The notes: generated from the letters alone by a model not told the origin. Shown: positions 15,770 to 25,776, counted from the stretch's first letter. The stretch is DNA of 64,000 nucleotides from Scytonema millei VB511283 (GCF_000817735.3 NZ_JTJC03000002.1:1-64000), one strand, 5' to 3'. Numbers and translations: made by a program.

Positions 15770-16297
15770 ATGCGATCTAGCTCCAGCTCTGCTCATCATC
15801 ATCCAACATCTCATAACTATATGCCCTCTGTGCCACTTTCGGTCTATCGGGAATTGGCATTGGAGTTGCAAGCTACCCAGGAGACAATTGACGCTCTCAA
15901 GTCGCAAAATCAGCAGCTAGCCAGACAAAATCAACACCTCCGCCAAGAAATTGAAAAAGTCGTACAGCACGTTTCCTATCTACAACAAGTGGTTGATACG
16001 ACTGTGGCGAACCAAATAGAAAACGATCGCCCCGAACGAGAGGAGCGAGTCAAACCAAAGCGATCGCCGTCTGGTCGTGCCGGACACCAAGGCGGTGTAA
16101 CAATGAAAACTGGCGGCGGACATGCTTCAGAATTTGTCGCAGTTGAAGAAGTTGACGCGGATAATCACTATCACCGTTCCCAATCGGACGCAGCTCGAAT
16201 GAATGGCTGGGGATTAGCGATCGCAGTTTCAATCGTAGTCGTGACAGCATTTAGTACTGGATTTCTCCTGGTTCGCCCTCTAACATCCAATCGTTGA
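15770..16297 (+). CDS. Coiled-coil, C-terminally membrane-anchored protein
   Basis: 175 residues from the ATG at 15770. Residues ~20-90 are a leucine/glutamine-rich coiled coil (LKSQNQQLARQNQHLRQEIEKVV). A charged, probably disordered linker follows, and one transmembrane segment near the C-terminus (GWGLAIAVSIVVVTAFSTGFLLV). This is the architecture of tail-anchored cyanobacterial hypothetical proteins; the function is unknown. It lies upstream of glnB but is separated from it by an NtcA-controlled promoter region. Confidence 0.7.
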   Translation: MRSSSSSAHHHPTSHNYMPSVPLSVYRELALELQATQETIDALKSQNQQLARQNQHLRQEIEKVVQHVSYLQQVVDTTVANQIENDRPEREERVKPKRSPSGRAGHQGGVTMKTGGGHASEFVAVEEVDADNHYHRSQSDAARMNGWGLAIAVSIVVVTAFSTGFLLVRPLTSNR

Positions 16298-16329
16298 GCG
16301 ATCGCACTGACTGCCTTCTTCTAAAAAAT

Positions 16330-16343
16330 GTATTAATTAATAC
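16330..16343 (+). promoter_or_regulatory. Perfect NtcA box upstream of glnB
   Basis: GTATTAATTAATAC fits the NtcA consensus GTA-N8-TAC exactly and is fully palindromic. It lies 207 bases before the glnB start codon, leaving room for a promoter and a long leader. NtcA activation of glnB under nitrogen limitation is known in other cyanobacteria. Confidence 0.8.
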
Positions 16344-16522
16344 GATACTTCACACTAGAGGATGATACGACAAATAAGTTCCAGCTATTGCATTTGGGAT
16401 CGATCGAGTGTAGAAAAACAGGATGGAGGCAATCTACGCAGCAATTCAAACAGTGCGATCGCACTCAAACTAAGAGATAATTTTCCTTTGGTGAATCACA
16501 GCAGTAAAACACACCAATATAA

Positions 16523-16888
<366 letters not shown>

Positions 16889-16945
16889 GCAGTTATCAGT
16901 TATCAGTTATCAGTGACTAGTGGCTAGTGGCTAGTGACTAGAAAA
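16889..16945. repeat. CAGTTATCAG and TGACTAGTGGCTAG repeat tract
   Basis: Three heptamer units followed by five TGGCTAG/TGACTAG units in the short gap between convergent glnB and rdgB. Confidence 0.85.
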
Positions 16946-16956
16946 GAGTCTAGCCG

Positions 16957-17568
16957 CTAGTCACTATCCACGCACCACTCTTGCAACTGGGGAATCAGGG
17001 CTTGAAAGGCTCGTCCGCGATGGCTGATTTCGTGTTTCAGTTGGGGTGGCATTTCGGCAAATGTCATTTGCCGCTCGGGAACGTAGAAAATCGGATCGTA
17101 GCCAAAGCCTCCTATCCCCCGTGGTGCAGTCAAAATTTCACCGCGACAAATGCCTTCGGCTTGCAGGACGATCGCACCATCGGGACGGGCGATCGCGATC
17201 GCGCAGACAAATTGCGCCTGTCTATTTGTCGCTTCTCCTAGCTCCTGTAGAACCCGTTCGATCCTCTCGGCATCGGTTTTAGCATAACGGGCAGAGTAGA
17301 TCCCAGGAGCGCCACCTAAAGCATCGACTTGTAAACCAGAATCGTCAGCGATCGCCCATTTTCCAGTTGCTTTTGCTACCTGAGAAGCTTTTAAGCAGGC
17401 GTTGGCGACAAAAGTATCGCCTGTCTCCTCAACTTCTAGATCTTGCGGTTTGAGGGTCAATTCCCAGTCTAAATCGGTCAGGTAAGCTTGCATTTCTTTT
17501 AACTTACCTGGATTACCAGTTGCAACTACTAGGGATTTTAAATTTTGGATTTTGGATTTTGGATTCAT
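16957..17568 (-). CDS. rdgB: RdgB/HAM1-family XTP/dITP diphosphatase
   Basis: House-cleaning nucleotidase that hydrolyses dITP and XTP to monophosphates, keeping deaminated purines out of DNA. 203 residues. Family blocks: LVVATGNPGKLKEM at the N-terminus, the ADDSGLQVDALGGAPGIYSARYA core with the catalytic Asp, GGFGYDPIFYVPE and the closing ISHRGRAF. The first ten residues come from an ATTTTGGATTTTGGATT repeat, so the real start could be slightly downstream. It is 14 bases downstream of the NrtS-like gene on the same strand. Confidence 0.93.
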   Translation of the reverse strand: MNPKSKIQNLKSLVVATGNPGKLKEMQAYLTDLDWELTLKPQDLEVEETGDTFVANACLKASQVAKATGKWAIADDSGLQVDALGGAPGIYSARYAKTDAERIERVLQELGEATNRQAQFVCAIAIARPDGAIVLQAEGICRGEILTAPRGIGGFGYDPIFYVPERQMTFAEMPPQLKHEISHRGRAFQALIPQLQEWCVDSD

Positions 17569-17582
17569 TTACTTTTATCCGT

Positions 17583-17810
17583 CTATAGCCTACGGCGAGC
17601 GATGTATTGACCGTGGACGTTGACGCAATAAGGCATTAGGTAGGTCAGCACTCCAGACATCCAGCGTTCTCGATCCATTTCTCCACGCAGCAATGCTCCG
17701 CCATGATTAATCGTAAACAAGATCGTGCCTACAAATAGAGCCGTCTTCAAACCCGTAAAGACAAATTTCCGATCGAACAAACTGCGGAGGTATCCTGCGA
17801 TCGCTTTCAT
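17583..17810 (-). CDS. nrtS: NrtS-like small nitrate/nitrite transporter
   Basis: 75-residue membrane protein with two hydrophobic segments (TGLKTALFVGTILFTINHGGALL and WMSGVLTYLMPYCVNVHGQY). The INHG and LTYLMPYxVN patterns match the NrtS family as I remember it: short proteins that mediate nitrate/nitrite transport in some cyanobacteria. The gene ends 14 bases before rdgB and close to glnB, a nitrogen signalling gene, although on the opposite strand. No NtcA box was found directly upstream. Family assignment is by motif memory and should be treated as probable. Confidence 0.65.
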   Translation of the reverse strand: MKAIAGYLRSLFDRKFVFTGLKTALFVGTILFTINHGGALLRGEMDRERWMSGVLTYLMPYCVNVHGQYIARRRL

Positions 17811-17839
17811 GGGAAAGTAGCGAATGACTAGTGAGGGAA

Positions 17840-17990
17840 TTTTAAATTGAAGGGTGAAGAGTGAAGAGTGGCGAATGCAACCATTTTGAATTGATAATTG
17901 GTAAAAGGCGAGAGGTAAGTTCTCCCTCTGCTCCCCTGCTCCCTCTGCTCCCTCAACTCTCTCTTCCCCCAGCTCCCGACTCCCGACTCC
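17840..17990. repeat. Low-complexity repeats (GTGAAGAGTGAAGAGTG, CTCCCTCTGCTCC, CCCGACTCCCGACTCC)
   Basis: Polypurine then polypyrimidine repeat modules between the NrtS-like gene and the phosphohexomutase, running up to its stop codon. The CCCGACTCCC module is the same kind as the one embedded in ligA. Confidence 0.85.
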
Positions 17991-19427
17991 CTATCCTTCC
18001 GCCCAATCTTTCGCCCAATTCAGGGTTTGATGCACCTGTTCGATTGTCGGTGCTTCGCAGTATAGTCTTAAAACAGGTTCCGTACCGCTAAAGCGAATCA
18101 TCAGCCAGCTATCATCATTTAAGCGGAATTTGTAGCCGTCAATGGTTTGACAATTGACTACGGCTTTTCCAGCAATTTCTTTGAGGGGCTGAGTTTGCAA
18201 CTGTTCCAGCAAGCGCGATCGCACTTCCATACTTGCTAAGGGTAAATCGATGCGATCGTAGGCAGAATGAAAGTTAGTTTTTGACTGGAGTTGCTGGTAG
18301 AGGGCGCTTAAATCTAGTCCAGATTGAGTCACCGCCTCCAGCACATATAAAGCAGAAAGTAAAGCGTCTCGTTCGGGAATATGCGTTCCGTAACCGATCC
18401 CGCCTGACTCTTCCCCCCCAAGCAAAACTTGAGTTTCCAACATGCGATCGGCAATATATTTGTATCCTACCGGAGTTTCGGAAACTGGGATTTGGTGTAA
18501 AGCTGCAACGCGGGGCATTAAGTCAGAACCGCTGACAGTTTTGACAAGTTCGCCTGTCATACCGCGATTTACTGCCAAGTGTTCGATCAAAATGGGAATC
18601 AAGACTTGGGAACTGAGAAAATTACCTTGTCCGTCTACAGCCGCAATCCGATCGCTATCGCCATCAAAGACTAAGCCTACAGCCAAATTGCCTTTTTCAG
18701 CACTATGGGTACGGATGGTTTCAAATAAACCAGCAAGGTATTTTGGTAATGGTTCTGGCGCACCGCCGCCAAATAATGGATCGCGATCGCTGTTTAGTTC
18801 GTTTACTGGTACTTCTAATATTTGTGCTAATCCCCCTGCGGCTGCACCGTGCATCACATCAGCGAAGACTGTCAGTTTACCTTGAGTAATATACGAGCGA
18901 ATGCGATCGAGATCGACTTTTGCCCGTAAAGTTTTGCAATAACTAGACCAAGGATTGAATGTTTCAATTTTCCCAGGATTGGCACTGGTAGGGGGCGGAT
19001 AATCTAATAAAGATTCAATATTCTTTGTCACCTCGGGCGGGACAGAACCGCCAAAAGCGCCTTTAACTTTCAAGCCTGAATAGCTCCCTGGGTTGTGACT
19101 AGCAGTAATGACTAAAGCACCCAGAGCATTATGCTGTTTTGCCGCTAGACTAAAAGCTGGAGTGGGAGCGTAAGTTTCTGATAACAGTACATCAAACCCC
19201 ACCGCTGTCACGGCTTGGGCGGTTGCGCGGGCAAAATCTTCTGACATGAAGCGGCGATCGTAGCCCACAATAATCGTATTACTACCTGTAGTATTACCGT
19301 ACGTTCGTGCTAAAACTTGAGCGGCGATCGGTGCAACTAAGGCTAAGCGTTCAAATGTGAACTCATCGGCAATGATACCGCGCCAACCATCCGTACCAAA
19401 CTTGATTTTGTTGCCAATTCCTGGCAT
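17991..19427 (-). CDS. Phosphoglucomutase/phosphomannomutase-family phosphohexomutase
   Basis: 478-residue alpha-D-phosphohexomutase that interconverts hexose-1- and hexose-6-phosphates. The phosphoserine loop TASHNPG gives Ser110 as the phosphorylated residue, the metal loop is DGDSDR, the sugar loop GGEESGG, and the phosphate-binding loop RFSGTEP is near the C-terminus. Which hexose is used cannot be read from the sequence. It could supply sugar nucleotides for glycogen or for the surface polysaccharide cluster further right. Stands alone, divergent from the LOG gene. Confidence 0.9.
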   Translation of the reverse strand: MPGIGNKIKFGTDGWRGIIADEFTFERLALVAPIAAQVLARTYGNTTGSNTIIVGYDRRFMSEDFARATAQAVTAVGFDVLLSETYAPTPAFSLAAKQHNALGALVITASHNPGSYSGLKVKGAFGGSVPPEVTKNIESLLDYPPPTSANPGKIETFNPWSSYCKTLRAKVDLDRIRSYITQGKLTVFADVMHGAAAGGLAQILEVPVNELNSDRDPLFGGGAPEPLPKYLAGLFETIRTHSAEKGNLAVGLVFDGDSDRIAAVDGQGNFLSSQVLIPILIEHLAVNRGMTGELVKTVSGSDLMPRVAALHQIPVSETPVGYKYIADRMLETQVLLGGEESGGIGYGTHIPERDALLSALYVLEAVTQSGLDLSALYQQLQSKTNFHSAYDRIDLPLASMEVRSRLLEQLQTQPLKEIAGKAVVNCQTIDGYKFRLNDDSWLMIRFSGTEPVLRLYCEAPTIEQVHQTLNWAKDWAEG

Positions 19428-19533
19428 GGTATTTACCCCAGAACCCTAACGCTGGATCTTAACATCTCTGGTTTAATAAGCAATGAAGAAGTTTGCGCCT
19501 CTGGATTACGTTTGATGAATGTGAGGAACTTTT

Positions 19534-20118
19534 ATGGAATCTATATGCATATTTTGCGGTTCCAGTACGGGTAATCGTTCTATCTACCAAGAAGCTGCCC
19601 AAGCAATGGGTGAGGCGATCGCGCGTCGAGGATTAAGCTTGGTTTATGGTGGTGGTAATGTAGGTTTAATGGGTATGGTAGCCGATGCCGCTTTAGCCGC
19701 AGGTGGTGAGGTAATTGGGGTCATTCCCAAGTTTTTGGTTGACAAGGAAATTGCGCACAATGGATTGACACAACTACATGTTGTCGATTCCATGCACGAT
19801 CGCAAAGCTTTAATGACAGAATTAGCTGACGCATTTATTGCCTTACCTGGGGGATATGGCACGTTGGAGGAATTTTGTGAGATTCTCACCTGGGCGCAGT
19901 TGGGATTGCATCAAAAACCCCAAGGTTTATTAAATGTTGAAGGCTATTATAATCCGCTATTACAGTTATTCGATCGCGCCGTCACGGAAGAGTTTTTAAA
20001 ATCGGAATTACGTTCTTTGGTACTAGAATCATCGGTTCCAGAAGACTTACTTAATTTATTAGCTAGCTATCAACCGATAACTGTTGAAAAGTGGTTGAGG
20101 CAAGATACTGAGGCATAA
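19534..20118 (+). CDS. LOG-family cytokinin riboside 5'-monophosphate phosphoribohydrolase
   Basis: 194-residue LOG (lysine-decarboxylase-like) protein with the diagnostic PGGYGTLEE motif at residues 105-113 and the MHDRKALM block with Arg90. Members hydrolyse cytokinin or other nucleoside monophosphates to base and ribose phosphate, not lysine. GAGGAA seven bases before the ATG supports the start. The bacterial physiological substrate is uncertain. Confidence 0.9.
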   Translation: MESICIFCGSSTGNRSIYQEAAQAMGEAIARRGLSLVYGGGNVGLMGMVADAALAAGGEVIGVIPKFLVDKEIAHNGLTQLHVVDSMHDRKALMTELADAFIALPGGYGTLEEFCEILTWAQLGLHQKPQGLLNVEGYYNPLLQLFDRAVTEEFLKSELRSLVLESSVPEDLLNLLASYQPITVEKWLRQDTEA

Positions 20119-20211
20119 CCTTTCTATTCAACGATACATATCTTAAATTATTGCTAAAGTCTGTTCGATATAAGTGTAGTAAGTCATTGAGTATTGGATG
20201 AATAAAATTCG

Positions 20212-20244
20212 CGTCTACACAAACTAAGTCCGCCTGCGCGGACT
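20212..20244. repeat. Dispersed hairpin AGTCCGC-CTGC-GCGGACT
   Basis: TCTACACAAACTA is followed by the hairpin at 20227-20244. The same module (CTACACAGACAA plus AGTTCGC-GCAG-GCGAACT) is at 30220-30252, with compensating base changes in the stem. The hairpin ends one base before the ATG of the next gene, where its ribosome-binding site should be. Confidence 0.8.
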
Positions 20245-20245
20245 C

Positions 20246-20818
20246 ATGGAAAATATGTTTTCTCTTATAGAAATTCAGACATCTCGTCTCAAATTGCGTC
20301 CTTACGTAGAAGAAGATTTAGAGGCATTACACCGCATTTTCATCGATCCTCAAGTCAGAAGATACTTATGCGACGATAAAATAATGCCGCGAGAGTGGGT
20401 TGCATCAGAAATTGAAAATAATACCAAGTGTTTTGAACAACACGGTTTTGGTCAGTGGAGTATTTTTTTTAAAGACAATTCAGAATTAATTGGGTTCTGT
20501 GGCTTCCGATTTTTCTACGACAATCCCCCAGAATTACAACTAATCTATGGTTTATCACCGCAATATTGGGGTCAAGGACTAGCAACAGAAGCTGCAACAG
20601 CCATGATTCAATATGGGTTTACAGAACATAAATTTCAGCAGATTATTACTAATACTGATGTTGAAAATATTGCTTCGGTGCGAGTCATGGAAAGAATAGG
20701 TATGAGATTTGTTCAGCGCGTTAATAAAGAAGGATTAGACGTGCTGTATTATGCTATCTCTCGCGAAGAATATCAATTCGATCGCTCTTTGTATAGCCTG
20801 CATATAAAAACTGTATAA
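20246..20818 (+). CDS. GNAT-family N-acetyltransferase (RimJ/RimL type)
   Basis: 190-residue acetyl-CoA-dependent acetyltransferase. Pattern: TSRLKLRPYVEEDLEAL at the N-terminus, GFCGFRFF strand, and the acetyl-CoA-binding segment YWGQGLATEAATAM followed by ENIASVRVMERIGMR, as in RimJ/RimL-like enzymes acting on protein N-termini or small amines. The substrate is not predictable. A stable hairpin occupies the place of the ribosome-binding site; the ATG at 20255 is an alternative start. Convergent with the HAD gene. Confidence 0.85.
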   Translation: MENMFSLIEIQTSRLKLRPYVEEDLEALHRIFIDPQVRRYLCDDKIMPREWVASEIENNTKCFEQHGFGQWSIFFKDNSELIGFCGFRFFYDNPPELQLIYGLSPQYWGQGLATEAATAMIQYGFTEHKFQQIITNTDVENIASVRVMERIGMRFVQRVNKEGLDVLYYAISREEYQFDRSLYSLHIKTV

Positions 20819-20839
20819 AATTAAATTTATTCTTAATAA

Positions 20840-20862
20840 TAGGGTGGCATTGTCCACCCTAC
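20840..20862. terminator. Palindrome between convergent genes
   Basis: TAGGGTGGCATTGTCCACCCTA forms a hairpin between the ends of the GNAT and HAD genes and touches the HAD stop codon. It could terminate both transcripts. Related TAGGGTGGGCAATGCCCACC palindromes lie at 25730, 36857 and 37599. Confidence 0.55.
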
Positions 20863-21533
20863 TAACTAACAATACTAGCTAGGGTTTTCAAATCCGGTAC
20901 TTCTAAATCTGCGCCAGAATCTTGCTTAACTCCGCGCCGATTTACCCACACCGCAGTCATACCAAGAGCTTTGGCGGGTACAATATCATGATACACGCTA
21001 GCTGCGACGTGTAAAATTTTCTCTTTCGGTAAACCGATTCTATCAAATGCTGCGTAGAAATTATTATGAGAGGGCTTGTAACTTTTTAGCTGTTCTGCTG
21101 TAATGACATAATCAAAATTAACTTGTAAATGTTTCACTGTTTCAGCAAACAAATCGTTGTCCACGTTAGAAATTACAGCTAGTTTAAATTTCTGTTTTAA
21201 GACTTTTAGCGCCTCTACACTATCAGAAAAGGGTTGCCAACTAGTTAAAGACTTGGCTAGCGCATCTACTTCTGTAGGATTTGGTATAAAGTTGAAGCGA
21301 TCGCCCATTTTTTTGACAACATTTCTCAGCACTTCTCGGTACTTAATATATTCGCCCGCTTCTATTTCATTTTCGATTTCACCAAAAGCATCAAATATTT
21401 GTGCGTTAGTTAGTTGTATATTATGGTTAGAAAGAATGGGGGCGATCGCAGTTAAAACTCCAGTTTCCCAATCAATCATCGTACCGTAACAGTCAAAGGT
21501 TAAGACTTCATAGTTGTTGAAATCGATTGTCAT
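20862..21533 (-). CDS. Haloacid-dehalogenase-type HAD hydrolase
   Basis: 223-residue HAD-superfamily protein of the type II (S)-2-haloacid dehalogenase branch. Motif I FDCYGTMIDWE supplies the nucleophilic Asp, motif II is AVISNVD, a Lys lies in LKSYKPS and motif IV in HVAASVYHDIVPAKALGM. The branch includes dehalogenases and phosphatases, so the substrate is open. The next upstream gene on the same strand is a GntR/FadR regulator, which may control it. Confidence 0.85.
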   Translation of the reverse strand: MTIDFNNYEVLTFDCYGTMIDWETGVLTAIAPILSNHNIQLTNAQIFDAFGEIENEIEAGEYIKYREVLRNVVKKMGDRFNFIPNPTEVDALAKSLTSWQPFSDSVEALKVLKQKFKLAVISNVDNDLFAETVKHLQVNFDYVITAEQLKSYKPSHNNFYAAFDRIGLPKEKILHVAASVYHDIVPAKALGMTAVWVNRRGVKQDSGADLEVPDLKTLASIVS

Positions 21534-21563
21534 GATGGCTCCTTACACTTAATCTTCGCGTTG

Positions 21564-21627
21564 TGTGGGGGCGGGTTTAGATAGATTTTTTGTTTTTCAT
21601 TGATTTTGCTAGTGAACCCGCCCCTAC
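21564..21627. repeat. Inverted repeat with GGGGCGGGTTTA / GAACCCGCCCCTAC arms
   Basis: Second copy of the element at 1027-1090, with the same arms and an A+T-rich loop of different sequence. Its right arm contains the stop codon of the GntR-type gene. Confidence 0.75.
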
Positions 21628-22310
21628 GAATCTTGGGTTTCTAATTTTTGTAAATGTTTAATTAATTCTTCACCGTCTGCATTATGTTCCTTAGCAATTT
21701 GTTCGGCAATAACTGTGTTTCCAGAACAAATTGCTTCAATTAATGACCTATGTTGCTTGATAATCTCTTCGACATCGGGAATTAATGTATTACAAGAGGC
21801 AATATACAAGCGAATTTGTTGCCCGACAATTTGATATTGTTGTTGCAATCTTTGATGCCCTGATAACTGGACGATCGCTTGATGCAAGGCAAAGTCTGCA
21901 TCTGCAACTTTACCACGGCGATCGCTTTTTGTTGCTTCAATCAGTTGTTTTAAACTACTATTTAAAATTTCAGCTTTATCGGCTGTCATTGCAGCAGCAG
22001 CTAATTTGGCGGCTAAACCTTCTAATGTACTGCGTAATGTATACAATTCCCAAGCATCTTGAGAACTCAGTTCTAATACAGCACAACCTTTGTAGGGAAT
22101 TTGTACCACCAAACCCTCGTAAGTCAGCTGTTGTAATGCAGAACGGATCGTTCCCCGGCTGAGATTGAGTTGTTCTGATAGCGGAATTTCTAGCAGGCGC
22201 GAACCAGGTGGAAATCCACCGCTAAGAATTTGTTCTCGAATCGCCTCAGCTGCTTGAATGTCCAAACTTTTGGCGACTATTGCCAGGTTCGAGTGTCTGC
22301 GTTCCACCAC
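21624..22310 (-). CDS. GntR/FadR-family transcriptional regulator
   Basis: 228-residue regulator: N-terminal winged helix (AEAIREQILSGGFPPGSRLLE, then LNLSRGTIRSALQQLTYEGLV) and a C-terminal FCD effector-binding domain with an ALHQAIVQLSGHQRL segment. It starts at GTG with GAGG seven bases upstream. FCD regulators respond to organic acids; the HAD gene 90 bases downstream on the same strand is a plausible target. Its stop codon is inside a dispersed repeat. Confidence 0.88.
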   Translation of the reverse strand: MVERRHSNLAIVAKSLDIQAAEAIREQILSGGFPPGSRLLEIPLSEQLNLSRGTIRSALQQLTYEGLVVQIPYKGCAVLELSSQDAWELYTLRSTLEGLAAKLAAAAMTADKAEILNSSLKQLIEATKSDRRGKVADADFALHQAIVQLSGHQRLQQQYQIVGQQIRLYIASCNTLIPDVEEIIKQHRSLIEAICSGNTVIAEQIAKEHNADGEELIKHLQKLETQDS

Positions 22311-22351
22311 TTCGTACCTCTTCGTACCTCAAAGGGTTAGCACTAAGAAGA

Positions 22352-22459
22352 ATAATAGATTGTAGATTGTAGATTGTCAACAATCTACAATTTGTAGTCA
22401 CAGTCACGGAATCTTGCCCCACCATAACTTGTAGGGGCGCACAGCTGTGCGCCCCTACA
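22352..22459. repeat. TGTAGATTG repeats and a perfect 30-bp palindrome
   Basis: AGATTGTAGATTGT and its inverse ATCTACAAT make a hairpin at 22354-22395. A perfect 30-base palindrome (half TGTAGGGGCGCACAG) lies at 22430-22459. The latter shares its core with the centre of the MITE-like elements at 12.5 and 13.7 kb. This fills the gap between the GntR gene and the coiled-coil gene. Confidence 0.85.
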
Positions 22460-22493
22460 ATGTATACCTACAACGTAAACATATAATATACAC

Positions 22494-23678
22494 TTACTTG
22501 GAAATGCGATCGCCAATTTCTCCCGCCCAAGTTGCTAATTCATCTGTGTTAGCTGGGGGGATGGTAGCTGGATTCTCAGAATGGCGTTGCTGCTGATCGA
22601 TTTCTATACGTAACTGGGTAATCCTAGCTGATAAACTACTCAAAATTGCTTGCGTTTGTTTGCGTAAAGAGCTAACTTCTTTAGCAAGACGCTGAGTCAT
22701 TTCAACATTTTGCTCGTAGCTTGCTTGTCGTTCTGAAGATGGCTGGCGATCGCAATTTTCAGTTTGTGCAGTTGAGGCTGTGGCAATTATACATTGAAGT
22801 TTTTGACTGACCGATTCAACCTCTCCTTTCAAAGATTTTGTGACACGCTTAGATTCTGTTAAACTATTTTTAACTTGTTCGTTAAGTTCTTCTAGTTGTG
22901 CTATCCGATTTAAGAATTCAATAAATGGTAAACCATTAAACTGTCGTTCTAACTTTTGAACTTTTTCATTAATTTGCGACTGTTGAATTCGCTCTTCAGC
23001 TTGAATATCTGAGTAATTTGTTACCTGATAACTTAAATCTTGAATCTGCCGATCCAACGTCAGAAGGCGATCTTGAAAGTCGTCGTGGGCTGGTGCATAG
23101 TTGGAATTTTCTGATAATTGTTCCTCTACATGATTAATTTGTTCTTGTAAAATCATCTGCATTTCTAATATTTTACTCTGAGTGTACTGTCGCTCTGTTC
23201 TTTTAATATTTGCTTCTAGACCGTTTAGAAGTTGCTGCAAATTTAAGTTTTGAGCATTAATTCTGTATGGTTTTAAAAAATCTTCTATAAGAATAAATCG
23301 CTGTTGAATTTGAGAGAACTCTAAATATAGCTTATCAATTTCGGATAATGTAGCTTGGATGTCAGCAAGATTGGCATCGCGAGATAAGACGAGCTGTTCT
23401 AGTTGAAAAACTCGATCTTGTGACTGACGGCTTTCATTTGACTGCTTGTGTTTGGATATATTAGCGTGCAGAGATAAGAATAAAAAAATCGGCGTTAGAA
23501 TAGTAAAATTATTATTGCCTGAGAAAGAAGCAATAAAACTAAGAATAGAAATTGCTATGAGTAAGTATTCTAATTTACTCAACCATTTGCGATAGAGAAG
23601 ACTGAAAACACCAGACATAAGTGAACTTTTGTCAGATTCCGAGCTATTCACATCTAAATTAGAGTATTCTCTCAGCAA
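22494..23678 (-). CDS. Membrane-anchored coiled-coil protein, unknown
   Basis: 394 residues. Two hydrophobic segments between residues 35 and 75 (LEYLLIAISILSFIASFSG and FTILTPIFLFLSLHA) form an N-terminal hairpin anchor. It is followed by ~300 residues of predicted coiled coil rich in Gln, Glu, Leu and Ile, and a short tail. The frame begins at a TTG just after GAGGAAG; the ATG at 23618 is an alternative. No enzyme motifs. It resembles structural or scaffold proteins; the function is unknown. Divergent from mnmG. Confidence 0.7.
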   Translation of the reverse strand: MLREYSNLDVNSSESDKSSLMSGVFSLLYRKWLSKLEYLLIAISILSFIASFSGNNNFTILTPIFLFLSLHANISKHKQSNESRQSQDRVFQLEQLVLSRDANLADIQATLSEIDKLYLEFSQIQQRFILIEDFLKPYRINAQNLNLQQLLNGLEANIKRTERQYTQSKILEMQMILQEQINHVEEQLSENSNYAPAHDDFQDRLLTLDRQIQDLSYQVTNYSDIQAEERIQQSQINEKVQKLERQFNGLPFIEFLNRIAQLEELNEQVKNSLTESKRVTKSLKGEVESVSQKLQCIIATASTAQTENCDRQPSSERQASYEQNVEMTQRLAKEVSSLRKQTQAILSSLSARITQLRIEIDQQQRHSENPATIPPANTDELATWAGEIGDRISK

Positions 23679-23802
23679 ACTTCCTCAGTAAAACTGCTGG
23701 ATAGTCGGCAAATAAAGTGTGAAGCGATCGCCAAAATTTCGGAGACGGTCGAAACGGTTACAATCGAGATTGGTAACTACTGCTTTCAAGTCAAGCAAGA
23801 CC

Positions 23803-25725
23803 ATGCGATCGCACACCTCCGTTCAATTTCTCGATGCCTATGATGTCGTTGTCGTCGGCGCAGGGCATTCTGGTTGTGAAGCTGCCCTAGCTGCGGCACG
23901 CCTGGGTTGTAAAACTTTGCTGCTGACGCTGAATCTCGATAAAATTGCTTGGCAACCTTGCAATCCCGCAGTCGGAGGTCCCGCTAAATCCCAACTCGTC
24001 CATGAAGTGGATGCTTTGGGTGGAGAAATTGGCAAAATGGCAGATCGCACGTATCTACAAAAGCGGATACTGAATGCTTCTAGAGGACCTGCTGTCTGGG
24101 CGCTACGGGCGCAGACAGATAAGCGGGAATATGCGGCTGTGATGAAGCGCATCGTAGAAAATCAGGAGAATTTGACGATCCGCGAAGGGATGGTGACGGA
24201 TTTAGTCCTGGGTGCGAACGATGAAGTTATTGGGGTAGAAACTTACTTTGGCGTGGCGTTTGAGTGCAAAGCTGTTGTACTGACAACAGGGACGTTCCTC
24301 GGCGGGCGGATTTGGGTAGGTAATAAGTCTATGCCAGCTGGACGCGCCGGAGAATTTGCCGCAGAAGGATTGACGGATACTTTAAATAAGTTGGGTTTTG
24401 AAACTGGACGATTGAAGACAGGAACCCCCGCCAGAGTAGACAAGCGATCGGTAGACTATAGTAATTTAGAAATTCAGCCAGGGGATGAACAAGTCGGCTG
24501 GTTTAGTTTCGATCCTCAAGTGTGGGTAGAACGGGAACAAGTGCCTTGCTACCTGACTCGCACGACGGCAGAAACCCATAGAATTATTCGGGAAAACTTA
24601 CACATGTCGCCCGTGTATGGCGGTTGGGTGGATGCGAAGGGACCTCGCTATTGTCCCAGTATTGAAGATAAGATCGTCCGGTTTGCCGATAAGGAAAGCC
24701 ACCAAATCTTTATCGAACCGGAAGGGCGGGATATTCCCGAACTTTATATTCAAGGCTTTTCTACGGGACTACCAGAAGCGATTCAGTTACAAATGCTGCG
24801 ATCGCTACCTGGTTTGGAAAACTGTGCTATGCTGCGTCCTGCATATGCGGTGGAATACGATTATTTACCCGCAACGCAGTGCTATCCCACATTGATGACA
24901 AAGAAAATTGAAGGCTTATTCTGTGCGGGACAAATTAACGGGACGACGGGTTACGAAGAAGCCGCCGCCCAAGGTTTTGTCGCCGGGGTAAATGCAGCGC
25001 GATTTGTCCGTCACCAAGAATTTATCGTATTTCCCCGCGAACAGAGTTATATCGGCACGTTAGTTGATGACTTGTGTACCAAAGACTTACGCGAACCATA
25101 TCGGATGCTGACCAGTCGCTCGGAATATCGGTTATTGTTGCGATCGGATAATGCCGATCGCCGCTTGACTCCCATCGGTAGGGAAATCGGCTTAATTGAC
25201 GATCGCCGTTGGGAATTGTTTACGCGCAAGCAAGCAAATATCGCCGCTGAAAAAGAACGGTTGCATACGACACGGCTGAAGGAACACGACGAGATCGGCA
25301 TTGCGATCGCCACTGCAACTCAACAAGCAATTAAAGGTTCGATTACTTTAGCCGATCTGTTGCGTCGTCCTGGTTTCCACTACACCAATTTAGAAACTCA
25401 CGGATTGGGCAATACTCATCTAAGTCTGGTAGAAAAAACAGCGGCGGAGATTGAAATTAAGTATTCTGGCTATTTACAACGCCAGCAAAATCAAATCGAC
25501 CAAATCGCCCGTCAAGCAAATCGTCCCTTACCTCCAGATTTAGATTATGGGGCAATTGACACCCTCTCGAAAGAAGCGCGGGAAAAACTGGCTAAAGTCA
25601 GACCATTGACGATCGGACAAGCAGCGCGAATTGGTGGCGTAAACCCAGCGGATGTCAACGCACTGCTGATTTACTTGGAGGTGCGTTCTCGTCGTACCTC
25701 TACTGAGGTGACAGTATTAGCATAG
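23803..25725 (+). CDS. mnmG: tRNA uridine 5-carboxymethylaminomethyl modification enzyme MnmG
   Basis: FAD enzyme that with MnmE modifies U34 of certain tRNAs. 640 residues from the ATG at 23803; the frame is open 28 codons further upstream but encodes sequence unlike the family. The FAD-binding motif [20 protein letters not shown] is at the N-terminus. Further signatures are [26 protein letters not shown], the [12 protein letters not shown] segment and [12 protein letters not shown]. The C-terminal EIKYSGYL segment that contacts tRNA is intact. Confidence 0.96.
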   Translation: MRSHTSVQFLDAYDVVVVGAGHSGCEAALAAARLGCKTLLLTLNLDKIAWQPCNPAVGGPAKSQLVHEVDALGGEIGKMADRTYLQKRILNASRGPAVWALRAQTDKREYAAVMKRIVENQENLTIREGMVTDLVLGANDEVIGVETYFGVAFECKAVVLTTGTFLGGRIWVGNKSMPAGRAGEFAAEGLTDTLNKLGFETGRLKTGTPARVDKRSVDYSNLEIQPGDEQVGWFSFDPQVWVEREQVPCYLTRTTAETHRIIRENLHMSPVYGGWVDAKGPRYCPSIEDKIVRFADKESHQIFIEPEGRDIPELYIQGFSTGLPEAIQLQMLRSLPGLENCAMLRPAYAVEYDYLPATQCYPTLMTKKIEGLFCAGQINGTTGYEEAAAQGFVAGVNAARFVRHQEFIVFPREQSYIGTLVDDLCTKDLREPYRMLTSRSEYRLLLRSDNADRRLTPIGREIGLIDDRRWELFTRKQANIAAEKERLHTTRLKEHDEIGIAIATATQQAIKGSITLADLLRRPGFHYTNLETHGLGNTHLSLVEKTAAEIEIKYSGYLQRQQNQIDQIARQANRPLPPDLDYGAIDTLSKEAREKLAKVRPLTIGQAARIGGVNPADVNALLIYLEVRSRRTSTEVTVLA

Positions 25726-25729
25726 ACAG

Positions 25730-25753
25730 TAGGGTGGGCAATGCCCACTCTAC
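25730..25753. repeat. TAGGGTGGGCAATGCCCACTCTA palindrome
   Basis: GC-rich intergenic palindrome just after mnmG, same family as 36857 and 37599. Its central ATG opens a longer reading frame for the next gene, but that start is probably not used. Confidence 0.75.
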
Positions 25754-25776
25754 ATTTATTATTTGGAGTTCTCACA